This document shows, piece by piece, positions 47,181 to 57,935 of a stretch of DNA of 64,000 nt. The notes below the pieces were generated by a model. It was not told the origin of the DNA. It ran no database searches and saw nothing but the letters and a program-made list of their open reading frames with translations. A program made the position numbers and the translations under genes. Origin of the DNA: Lepraria neglecta (Eukaryota > Ascomycota > Lecanoromycetes > Lecanorales > Stereocaulaceae); NCBI GenBank assembly GCA_033220425.1, contig CM065646.1, positions 3,231,501 through 3,295,500 on the forward strand, written 5' to 3'. Each line of letters begins with the position of its first letter. Position 1 is the first letter of the stretch.

Positions 47181-50100
47181 ATGAATAAAAACCCGGTATA
47201 GACCCTACTAGTTATATTACCTACTTTATCCCTCCAACTTAGCGAAGAATCCTTAACTTCTCCCTATTTTATTCGTCCTATTATTATTATTCTTATTATA
47301 GATATATTAGAATCATCTATAATATTATCTAATATAGCCGGTCCTTCTCTAATCGACCCTTAGGTTAATATAATACTAGAGTCTACGCTAACTAAGGCCA
47401 ATTTCTATACGCTTATTAGTAGGCTAAAGTCTAGTAATTAGCCTAGAATCCTATAGAACCTCTCTAATATCTATAGAGGCTTATAGTATAGTAATAGCTT
47501 GTTTAATACCCTCCGTCAAGTACTTAAAGACCGCCTATAGGGTATCGCTATTTAGGGCGAAAATCTTCGAGGTTCTAGCCAGGACTTTACTAAGGTCCTT
47601 AACTCCGTTACTACTAACTTTATTCTACCTAAATATATACTACCTTTTAGAGACGAAGTAATATATATACTCGTAAGACTACTTAATAAAGTACCTAGAG
47701 TAGCTAACTAATATACTAGTAAATAACCCTTAGAGGAGTCTTATAATACGTTTAGTTTAAAAAAGCCTAGATACGATAATACCTATACTAAGCAACCCGA
47801 TTATACTAGACTATTCTTTATACTAGCTCTAGCCCTAGATAATACCTACCCGCCTTATATTATCCTTAGAATCGGTTATATACGCGATAATAAATTCTAT
47901 CTTATCCAACTACGATATATTATACGTAATACTTCGCTTACTAATACTAACTAGCTCTAGGACTAACTTAGTTACGATACTCTAATCTAGTTCCTAGAAA
48001 CTAAGAAATTCTAGACCGCCGAAGATAATACCTAGGGGAGCACCCTTATCTATATATCTAATAGGATTATAGAGGTAACTATAAACGAAGATCTACAAAA
48101 TACTATCTATAATATATATCCACGTAGTTACCGGCGCTACGAGCTTTATGTCGTGCGAGGGGCACTCCGTTAGTTATACTATATTAATTAATAGTTAGGA
48201 TATTAACTAATAGGTATAATAGTATCTATCGAGGGCAATACGGCCTATCCAAATTAACCTTACTAAGGTAGTTTTACCCTCTCCTACTACTTAAAATATT
48301 CTTCTCTTATAGTAGGACCTAAAGGGAAAACCTCTAATATATAGGATCCTCTAGGTAAAGACCCTACTACCTCTTCTACTAAACCCTCTACCCTAAAGCC
48401 TTTCGTCAATCCTTCCCTTCTTACTAATAAATATACTAGTCTATCTACCGGGAATCTAAAGGAGCCTATAGATATTAGCTCTAGCTTAGATAATAGTAGC
48501 GGTATAAATAATAAGGAAGAGAATAATAGAAAGGAAGGGGATTTAATAGATAAGGACGAGTAGAAGACGTTATAGATTAATAAGGCCTATATAGATAGGA
48601 CTCTAGGGTTATATAATATTAAGATAGGTAGGGTAGTAGTAGCTAGAATAGCTACGAAAGATATAGAGGCGTTAGAACAGGAGGATTATAATAGGATATA
48701 AGTGCTTTAGCCTCTATCTTATTATTTACTTACTACTAAATACTACCCTAGCGTTAATATAACTAAGGTAGAGGACTATCCGCAATAGTCTTAGAAAACG
48801 TAGTAGTATATAGAGTTATTATTCTAACTATAGAAGGGAAACTAGTCTATTAAGAATATATAAACCCTCCGTAGGTTATTATCTATTATAGCCCCTAATA
48901 GCAAGATAAAAAAGATTATACTATATATTTATTAACTCTACTGCGCTGCTTGGATATACCGGTGTACTTACTAGCAGAGAGAGGGTATTAATAGGGACGA
49001 TCCGGGCTTTAGTAAGGTTCGTATCTATTCCTAGCTTTTAATAAAACCTACTATCGACTTAGATAATACTAATATCTAACTCGAACTAGACTCTAACGAT
49101 TTTTATTATATATATCCTTAAGTATTAACTCTCCTTATAATAGCGCGAGGTTTTTAAAATATATAAGTAGGATTATAAAAATCTCGAATAGTTTAAAGCG
49201 TTAATCTATTATACTAAGTATCTCCTACCCTTAAAATTAAAGGTATAGAGCGGTAATAATATATATCCCTCTACTAATAAATAGGATATCGGTTATCCGT
49301 ATATCGAGAAAAGTACTACCTATTTAACTAGCGTACTAAAGTAAGGTATTATTCTTATTATCGTACTAGCGAAAGTAATAGATAACTAGTTACAAGAGTA
49401 GACGAAGATAATTAATACTTAATATCCAATATTGAAGCTATAGTACTTCTATACCTATATAGGCAAAATATATAATAATATTAACGCTACCCTACTTATA
49501 TTAGAAAATACTAAACTACTTCGATATAAAAAGGATAGAAAATCTAAACCTAGATAGGAGTATATTCTACTCCTTATAACTAAGGGCTTATATAATAGGT
49601 ATATTAAGGAAGTACTATAGGACTCTAAGTTTCTATTCGTCTATAACTTCTATATCGGCTAGATCTTTATTAACGAATTCTATAAGATAAGGATAGTAAA
49701 GGGTGAATATCCTAAGATAGTCCTTAGTATTAAGGATAAGATTAGTGCCTAAGTCCTAGTAAAAATACTAGAGGATAACAAGAACGAGTAGAATACTATA
49801 GATAATCGGCGTATAAAAATATACTGATTATCTTTGCCCTAGGTATAGGGTTTCTCTACTATACCGTAGATATATAACCTAACTAACTACTTAGCTATAA
49901 TCTATATAATCGAGTAGCCTTAGTAGTACGCCGTTAAAGAGTATCAATATATAACTTATAACGAAGTCGGGGTTATTAGGAAACTAACTACTAGCTACTA
50001 AAAGTAAAAGAATCCGGTTAATAAGAGCGAGAATAATAAGAATATTGTAGATATAAAGGCTATCTTAAACTCTATCGAAATTAAGCGGATACCTATAACT

Positions 50101-51600
50101 ATAGATATTAATAGGACTACCGAGCTTATTAAGCTACCTCCGCACGAGACTCGTTATATTATATACTTACTTAATCTAGAGTAAAAGGTAGCTCTTTGTA
50201 CTAAGGATTAGAGAATCTAAGATATAGTAAAAGCTAAATATACTAGATAATATATAATTGCTCGCAAGGCTAGCAAGGAGATACCTACGCTAGTAATTAA
50301 TAACTACTTTAAACACGCCTATAAGCTACGTACTACTACTATTATCCTAAGCCTTCTAGAATTCTCTCGGCGTAACTACCTTACTCTTACTTAGGATAAG
50401 CTTAAAGGGGGGCCTTTATATAACGGCGGAAAGGATTATACGAATTTTATAGAGTTAGCTAGCCTAATATAGAATTAGGCTAAGATACCGCTAGATAGTA
50501 TTTATACTAAATATATCGATAAACTTACTAGTAATACACCGAAGTTAGTAAAACTCAAAGAGTTAATCGGCTTACTAGGGGAAGATATCTACGGGCGACT
50601 AGAGAAACTGGTTATATTTACCAGTTCTCCTATTATCGCATATATTCTGGCGGTAGTAAGTCTATATCTCTTCTGCTATTCTACCTTGACCTTATACTAA
50701 TCTTACTCTAGTAGTTTAAAAAGTATTTTCCTAGTAAATAGCTATAGTATAGCTCGACCGTACCTTCCGAGAAGCGAGATAAGTTATATATATAGCTATT
50801 CTAAGAAGAGGATAATAAGCGCTTCCTTATCTCTACGAAACGTATCCTTAGAACTAGTATTACCCTAACCCGTATATTTAGAAGTATAAATATAGATATA
50901 GACTAGATATAATTCTATAATATTTAGTGCGATAGGCGGGTAGTTCGGTTATCTCAGCGAAATCTAAAGATATATAACTACTACTTTATTACGGACGATG
51001 AATATAGAGTAGATTAGAAGATATTATTTAAGTAGAGTAGAGATAATATTATAAGATAATAGGCGTATAAATAAGCTAGATATTTCTAGCTAAGTAATAG
51101 CGCGCTTTTACGGGTTTCTTTTCTTCTACTTAGTAGTACTTTAACTTCGTATAAGATAGATATAAGACCCTTATTACCCTTCTATAGTAATATTAAATCT
51201 AATCTATACTAGTTCGGGAAGACTTGAAAGTACTTAGATTACTAGCTATTCCCCTTTACTTTCTCCTATCTTTAGTAGATATTTCGCGCTATAATCTTCC
51301 TTAAATATCCGCTACTAAAATCTAGATATACTATATACTTATATACTAAATACAAGCTATAGATAAAAGGGAATATAATTTATAGCCCTAACTTACTAGA
51401 TTATAATCGTATTTAATACGAACTATATACGCTACTATACTCCTTTATAACGTATTATCTTAATTTATAATCTTCCTTATAATACCCTTCTATTAATATA
51501 GACTCTTTTAACTAAAACTATTATTAAATAAGGGGAGAAACCTACTCGAAAGTCAAGTAGTTATACTCGTACTTAATATAGATACTATATAGGGAATAGC
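47181..51600 (+). pseudogene. SNF2-type helicase, near-complete relic (family E, copy E1)
   Basis: An ATG at 47181 opens a frame that stays readable, with only TAG/TAA of RIP type, for over 600 codons: LSLQLSEESLTSPYFIRP, GENLRGSSQDFTKVLNS, LPFRDEVIYILVRLLNKVPRVAN, FILALALDNTYPPYIILRIGY, NNRKEGDLIDKDE. The helicase core follows: a degraded ATP-binding loop read YIEKSTTYLTSVL (49291-49330, where DxGLGKTxxYLxxVL is expected), the Walker B/DEAH position read IFINEFYKIR (49662-49691; family D-E-[AF]-H), then LPPHETRYIIYL and SPKLVKLKELIGLLG...FTSSPIIAYILA, like the SNF2 C-terminal lobe. No transposase domain seen. Reading shifts frame at least once. E2 is a second copy, so the gene is repeated. 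Confidence 0.6.
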
Positions 51601-52769
51601 CTACGTATCGAATAATATTAAGTATTAGATAGTATTCGAGTCGGATAACTCTCGATATCCGAGTCGAATAATACTTGATATACTTAGCGTTCGAGTCGGA
51701 CATCGCTTATTATATACTAATTACTATAGACTTAGTACGGAATTATTCTTTATATATTATATATCGACCTTTTAATCCTTTCCTATACTCCTTTCTCTTA
51801 CTACCGATATATTAATTAATACTCTATATCTTATATATATATCTGCTATAGAATACTAGTACGAGCCTATAGCTATCGCCGCCGATATTTTCCCCTCCTC
51901 TCTAGCCTCTTTACCTTCTACCGAATTCTACGAAAATACTAACCCTAGGAATTAGACGGTCTCGGTTATTTTATATAGCCTTATAGTTAAATAGGCCTAC
52001 TATAAGGAGATTAGAGTAGTATTAAAGAAAGAGATAGAAAGGAGATATATCGTTAGTACGTCCCTAGGGATACCGGAGAACTAGGCCAAACTTAGTAAGG
52101 CCTTATAGCAGTTAGAAATAGTATTTCCCTCCGTTTTTATACCTAGAATCCCCTAACCCTAGCTAGAGAGTTATAAATTAGATATAGCTAGAAAGATTAA
52201 TAATACCTATAATTACTATCGTAATTATAGAAGGCGTACTATACCGTCTCTCTCTACGGATAGTACTCTATATATAGCGTATCCGCTTACCTTCGGTAAA
52301 ATAGGATTCTATATCTAGTTAATAGAGATAATAGCGAATATACTTTTCTTCGCCTCCGATATTATTAAGGAGAAAAAACCTCTAGCTAGTATTATATTAG
52401 ACGAGATCGAATTTAGAATATTTAAAGAGGTCTTATATAAGGACGGTATCTATAATAGCTTAACCGACCGAATTCTTTATTATATTAGTAAAAACGATAT
52501 CGAAGTTAATCACGCCCGTAAATTCAAGGCGGCTACCTTATAGATATATAATATAGGCGAGAATCCTATCTCGTTTTATATTAAGACGCGTCTATAAGGT
52601 ATATATCTTATACTTTACTTTAATCGCGCTCCTACTAACTATACTCTAGTAAAATAGCGGGCCCGCGTGAAATATTAAATAATAGGTATATCTTACGTCC
52701 GTTTCCGCGGTATATTAGTAAACCTAGTTAATTATAGTACGCCGATACTACTAAATTATATACTCTAGT
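51601..52769 (+). pseudogene. Unrecognised degenerate coding trace upstream of helicase E2
   Basis: From about 51840 the plus strand reads as protein with RIP-type stops only: IAADIFPSSLASLPSTEFYENTNP, YYKEIRVVLKKEIERRY, KLDIARKINNTYNYYRNYRRRTIPSLSTDSTLYIAY, ILDEIEFRIFKEVLYKDGIY, NDIEVNHARKFKAATL. About 300 codons in total. No domain recognised; the makeup resembles gag-like or transposon ORF1 proteins, but this is not evidence. A cluster of CCGAGTCGGA-like sequences (51626-51710) separates it from E1. Confidence 0.35.
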
Positions 52770-52912
52770 ATTCTTCTTCGTTCTAACTTAGCGAAGGGCC
52801 TCTACTTCTTTATATTTTATTCTTCCTATTATTACTATCCCTATTATACCTCTATATAACCTTACCGGGCTAGATATTCTTCTCTTACGGTATAACCTAA
52901 GAATATAACCTA
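52770..52912 (+). pseudogene. SNF2-type helicase, N-terminal fragment (family E, copy E2)
   Basis: Matches E1 from about 47228 (TAACTTAGCGAAG, then the Phe-Ile-Leu-Pro-rich stretch) and, after an internal deletion, E1 48300-48337 (TATTCTTCTCTTA...AACCT). It ends at an A before the Helitron F2R. The next bases of this copy are on the minus strand at 8423, TAATATATAGAATCC, equal to E1 48339 onward. This is one of the two joints that reveal the inversion. Confidence 0.65.
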
Positions 52913-53039
52913 TCTTTCTTCTAATAACAGATTATAAGGACTTTCGGAGCAATTCCGCACTTGTAGCCAATAATATCGGCCCTATATTCCACCCCCCTGA
53001 TAGTACGCTTTTCGGCCTAGCGCCTTCAACTACCAAAAC

Positions 53040-53780
53040 TTGAATTCGCATCGCAACTTCTTCGCAGTACTTCCCCGCGCCACATACATTATATAATATC
53101 GAGATGATTTCATAAGTTTTGGAACCAAGCACGCGCTTTCCAACACCGTCGAAATTTTCAAAATCGGTCCACTTGCGCAAAAGTTATGAGCAAAAGAAGC
53201 GTTTTCGCCATGTTTTGCATGCACCGCGAGCTCGGTGGCAGATGCCAAGCATTGAGCTGAATGCGCACCGTAACTTCTTTGCAGTACTTCCCCGCGCCAC
53301 ATACGTCATATGATATCGAGATGATTTCATAAGTCTTGGAGCCAAGTATACGCTTTCCAACACCGTCGAAATTTTCAAAATCGGTCCATTTGCGCAAAAG
53401 TTATGAGCAAAAGAAGCGTTTTCGCCATGTTTTGCATGTACCGCGAGCTCGGTGGCAAATGCCAAGCATTGAGCTGAATGCGCACCGTAACTTCTTTGCA
53501 GTACTTCCCCGCGCCACATACGTCATATGATATCGAGATGATTTCATAAGTTTTGGAACCAAGTATACGCTTTCCAACACCGTCGAAATTTTCAAAATCG
53601 GTCCATTTGCGCAAAAGTTATGAGCAAAATAAGAGTTTTCGCCATGTTTTACAGGCGGTGCCAGATGCCAAGCACTGAGCTTGGCACCCCCGGACCCTGG
53701 AACATCAAAAGTTGAATACGCACTGCAACTTCTTCGCAGCAATGCCCCGCGCCACATACGTCATATAATATCATCATAAT
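53040..53780 (+). repeat. Tandem 217/238-bp units inside Helitron F2R
   Basis: Each unit contains CATATGATATCGAGATGATTTCATAAG, CTTTCCAACACCGTCGAAATTTTC, AAAAGTTATGAGCAAAA, CGCCATGTTTTGCATG and GAGCTCGGTGGCARATGCCAAGCATTGAGCT. 217 and 238 are not multiples of three, so open frames shift from unit to unit and are not genes. Confidence 0.9.
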
Positions 53781-54085
53781 TTCATAAGTTCTGGAACCAA
53801 GCATGCGCTTTCCAACGCCGTTCGAATTTTGAAATTTGGCTAAGGTTTGGCTAAGGTTTGGCTAAGGAAAGCTCAAAAAACATGTTTTTGCCTGCGGACT
53901 TCTCTGAAGCTACCCCCGCAGCCGCCCCCGACGCACTAATATACTAAATCCTTAATAACTTTTGCCCTATTAGGATTAGGGCTTAACTTTATGTATATAA
54001 AATATACTATAAATAGAGGGCTTTCTAATTAGGCTTAAATTTTCTAAATAGAGTATAAAATAAGCGAGATATAGTAGTCTTTACG

Positions 54086-54106
54086 GTAATCTTCTGTGAA
54101 GATTAC
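54086..54106 (+). other. Helitron 3' hairpin
   Basis: GTAATCTTC-TGT-GAAGATTAC, a perfect 9-bp stem with a 3-nt loop, 13 nt before the CTTG end. Identical placement at 7270-7290 and 8437-8457. In Helitrons such a hairpin marks the end of rolling-circle transposition. Confidence 0.85.
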
Positions 54107-54119
54107 GGGCACTAACTTG

Positions 54120-56022
54120 TACTACTATAACTTCCTTTAAGTTAGTATTCTAGTTATTCGTACTAGATCTCGTGAAATAAAGTTTCTAGTAGCTCTAGAG
54201 TCTATTATCGTAACGGTCCGCTATCTATTAATAATTACCGGTATCTTTATATATATATCGTATTGCGCGGAATATAGATATTATTTAGGGGTTAATATAT
54301 TAATCTCCTTATAGCTACCCCTACTATAAGGGATTACTCTTTTCTCTATATAGAGAGGAATCCTATAAGCTATTTCTCGAACTTGTATTTCTTATAGTTA
54401 TCGTATAGATATATATACTACTATTATAGATAGTACTAGTTTGCTTCTAGACTCTAGCGTCTTATTTAGTTTCGGTAGTATATCTCTTCCTCGTCTCTCT
54501 TACGTAGAAAGTAACTTAGTTATTATTTTCTTGCTAAGTACTAAGGGTATCTATCGTCCTCGTACTTATAGTACTAGTAATTACTATAGGATAATTTTAT
54601 TAGAACTCCTAGTTCCTTTCTGCGGTTAATTCTATAATAGTTATAACTATTTTCTATATACTATCTCTAGTAGACTTCCTTATATTTAGAGTAATAGTAG
54701 TTATATCTAAAGTCCGAGATACTAAAATCGTTCTAGAATTCTTTTAGCCTTTCTTCCTCTAAGTATTCCTTTCTCTCCTTAGATATAGTAGATCTAGGTT
54801 CGAGTACTATCGGTAGTTCTTTTCTTTTTATTATAATCTTCTATTTCGATTCTTCCTTATTCTAATCCTACCTAGGCTACTTTCCCTAAGCGTTGCTACT
54901 ATCCCTAATATATAGCTTTTCTATCCGAGTATTAGCTTTATTCGTAAAGCTATCGTTAGAGAACTCCTTATCTCCTAAGTTAGATTCCTTATTCGGTTAC
55001 TAACCGTAGACTTCGTTCTATATTAGTAAGATTCTACTAGAATCGCTATCCTAGTCTCGTACCTTTTCTAGTACGTTTAGCTACTATTAATACACTATAT
55101 TTTTTAACTTATAGTCTCTAGCGAAGTAGCCTAGTTTACTATAGCTATAATACGTAAGTATTTTCTTTCTTCCCCCTTGCTACTTCTTGCCTCTAGCTAG
55201 CCCTCTAAAGGCCTATTTACCTTTCTTCTCTATAAAGTCTAGTTCTATTAGCGCTAGTCTATAAGGGTTCTATTCTTTATAACCTAGGTAGTAGCTCTTC
55301 GATTTAGTAAAAAAGCTCGAGTATTCTATTCTACTAACTCCTCTATTATACCTTTTCTCTATAGTCCTTTTAAATAGCTTATTATTAATTTTAATTACTT
55401 CTTTAATTAGTTTATTAAGGGTATTAAGGATAATCCCTAACCTTATAAGTTCGTCCTTAATATTATCCTTTAGACCTCTTCGATATATAGTTATTAATAT
55501 ATTATTATCCTAGTTAGTCTTCGCTATATACTATTAAAACTAAGTTAAATACTCCGATATAGACTTCTTCTAAGTTAAGTACTAGATAGTTTATATTACT
55601 ATATTAACCTCGTTAGATAGTCCGAATATACGGCGGATTTCGAGCCTAAATATAGCTATACTCTCTATCTACTACTTGATTTCTATATTGTCGTCGTCTT
55701 CTAGTTCTTCTATATACTTCTTTAGAAACGGATTAACCTACTTCTAGACTCTTCTATATAAATAAGTAATAGCGAAGGTTAGATATCGCTAAGTAGGTAT
55801 ATAGTCTCTCTAGAAAGCTAGGTATAGACTAACCTAAGATAGCTATCCCTTGAGCTTATCTCTTTCTCTATAGTATAAGTTAGGCTAGGCTATCTTAACG
55901 TATCTACTAGTCCCTTTATCAATAGTCGGGCGTCTCTATTACTATCCGCTCCCTCCTAAGGAGCTTAGAGTAGGTACCCTAGGGTCTCTTAGTAGTATAT
56001 TTATCCTTAAGGGTACTTAAAG
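54120..56022 (-). pseudogene. Chromovirus A1, 5' half: gag and start of protease
   Basis: Minus-strand gag relic collinear with A3 38983-40896. The knuckle segment near 55150-55110 again has Tyr at Cys positions. The protease box lies near 54200. At 54120 the sequence breaks at the Helitron; the missing next bases (TAACCTTTAGATAG in A3) are found at 9414 on the plus strand as TAATCTTTAGATAG. Its own 5' LTR follows at 56023. Confidence 0.78.
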
Positions 56023-56470
56023 TAATACAAACCGTATATACTAGTATTATATTATAGATTGATTCTTAATAGGGATAGTAGTATAACTATATAAGAGTAT
56101 AAAGTAGGCTTCGAATAATACTAAGCGAGTCTAGTATATAATCGGATAATATATATTTAGTACCTAGCCTAAGAGATCTATCGTATATAGTAAACAATTA
56201 AATAGTAAGTTAAGCACGATACTCTAAGTAGTAAGTAGTACTCTGTATATATAGTAATAGGAAATCCATACCAAGTAATCCGAGTCGAACGAGTCGAATA
56301 TCGATTCGTTTAAACTATATCTAAGTCGAACGAGTCGAATACCGATTCGTCTAAACTATATCCGAGTCGAACGAGTCGAATATCGATTCGTCTAAACTAG
56401 ACCCTGCCAAGCCCATACTAGTCCGTGCGCCCGAGGCGCGTTCCTACTAGTATATTCTTGGCTCGTAATA
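56023..56470 (-). repeat. 5' LTR of A1, variant subfamily (448 bp)
   Basis: On the plus strand it starts TAATACAAACCG (family TGTTACGAACCG) and ends GGCTCGTAATA (family TCGTAACA). The first 250 bases match other A LTRs. The remainder, which is the U3 side, is unrelated: the 77-bp repeats are replaced by three 41-bp units (56282-56400) and GCGCCCGAGGCGCG. Confidence 0.82.
56282..56404. repeat. Three tandem 41-bp units in the A1 LTR
   Basis: GAGTCGAACGAGTCGAATATCGATTCGTCTAAACTATATCC-type unit starting at 56282, 56323 and 56364. The units are nearly identical. They occupy the promoter-proximal side of the LTR, where repeated sites often act as regulatory elements (inference). Confidence 0.85.
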
Positions 56471-57935
56471 TCCTATTAATAGTATTAACCCGTCGGTTAT
56501 CTAAAGTTCGTACTATTATAATTTCTTCCGGGTTAGTAATCCCCTTATTTATACTAAGTCCTAAGAGATAAAGTTTCTAGTAGCTCTAGAATCTATTATC
56601 GCGACGCTCTATTATCTATTAATAATTGCTAGTATCTTTATATATATATCGTATTATATAGAATATAGATATTACTTAGAAGTTAATATATTGATCTCCT
56701 TATAGCTACCCCTACTACGAAGGATTACTCTTTTCCCGCTTATAGAAATAGGAATCCTACTTTAGATTTCGACTATATATACTCTATATAGTTATTATAT
56801 AAATAGGCGTACTATTCTACTAGATAGTATTTTTTCGCGTACGGGTTGTACTTTATTTCCCTCTTAAGTTATTCTAACTATTCTATACTATATCCCGGGA
56901 AGAACTAATAAATCCTTTTTATTGTAAGGTGCTATAGATATTTAGTTTATTAGTACTAATAGTAAAAGTTATATCTATAATAAGATATCCTTTTTAGTCT
57001 ATATTTAATATCCCTTAGCGTACTATACCAAGCGTAATAAAGCGTTATATATTCTTCCTATAGTAGCTCCTTATAACTATAATAATTTCGGTCCAATCGG
57101 TAGTCCGCTACTATTTCTTCCTGTCCCGATTCCTAAGAGTCTCTCTTTTTTCCTTTAGATATAGTAGATCTAGATATTGGTTTTCCTAGTAGTTATACTT
57201 CTTTCTACTTAGCTTCTAATATACTAAGGGCTTCTTCCTACTCTAGGTCTATTTCGCTATTATCTAGATCCTACTTATCTATTTCTTAAGCCTTACCGCT
57301 ATCTCTAATATTTAGGTCTTCTCTATAATATTCCCTAATACGCGCGTTGAATTTCCTTATGAAATCGTTATCGCCGTTTTTAGATTCTTTATTAAATTCT
57401 TATTATATTATCCTATTATACTAGAAACTAATATCTTCTTCGACTTTTTCCTATACTAGTAGAATTTCCTTAGGTATACCGTCTATATCGTCCTAGGTTT
57501 GTACTTTCTCTAGTATATTTAGTTACGGTTGATATACTATATTTTTCGACTTGTAATCTCTAGTAAAGTAGCCCGGTTTGCTATAGCTATAATACGTAAG
57601 TATTTTCTTTCCCCTATACTACTTCTTGCCCCTAGGTAGCTCTTTAAAAGTCTTTTCCCCTTCTTATCTATAAAGTCTAGTTCTATTAATATTAGTCTAT
57701 AAAGGTTAAGTTCTTTGTAGCCGGGTTAGTAGCTCTTCGATTTAGTAAAAAAGCTTAAGCGGTCTATCCCGTCGACTCCTCTATTATATATCTTTTCTAT
57801 AGTCCTTTTAAATAGTTTATTATTAATTTTAATTACTTCTTTAATTAATTTATTAAGGGTATTAATAATAATCCCTAACCTTATAAGCTCGTCTTTAATA
57901 TTATATTTCAAACCTTATTAATATATAGTTATTAA
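56471..57935 (-). pseudogene. Chromovirus A4, gag-protease fragment
   Basis: A second minus-strand gag copy, more decayed than A1: protease side near 56500-56650 (CGTATTAT...AGATATTAC block shared with A2 at 17000), knuckle near 57600-57560, and the RVDGIDRLSFFTKSKSY stretch around 57780-57726. Starts at the outer edge of the A1 LTR, so A1 landed in A4. Ends at an A (57935) where the autonomous Helitron begins; in A2 the target reads TTATTAATATATTA. Confidence 0.72.

Larger units (their letters stand above)
52913..54119 (+). mobile_element. Non-autonomous Helitron (copy F2R), 1207 bp
   Basis: Starts TCTTTCTTCTAATAACAG after A (52912) and ends hairpin (54086-54106), GGGCACTAACTTG, before T (54120). 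Units: marker ACTTCCCCGCGCCACATA at 53069, 53286 and 53503 (217 bp apart), then a 238-bp unit to 53741. One 217-bp unit more than the inverted copy at 8424-9413, otherwise the same. The core keeps CpA and TpG; the 3' terminal 190 bases are TpA-rich and match the autonomous Helitron at 57936. Left host helicase E2, right host chromovirus A1. Confidence 0.85.

Noticed and set aside
8424-54119. Reading the two Helitrons as long terminal inverted repeats of one 45.7 kb giant transposon (Starship-like)
   Set aside because: Each copy has both Helitron ends, and their flanks reconstitute two independent hosts; no captain-type tyrosine recombinase was recognised.
1544-56400. Scattered CCGAGTCGGA-like palindromes (1544, 7650, 19185, 36070, 51630, 56282 and others) as a shared regulatory site
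   Set aside because: They fall in unrelated contexts, including coding parts and LTRs, and the core CGAGTCG is short. Without statistics I cannot separate a shared motif from CpG-containing words that merely survive RIP.
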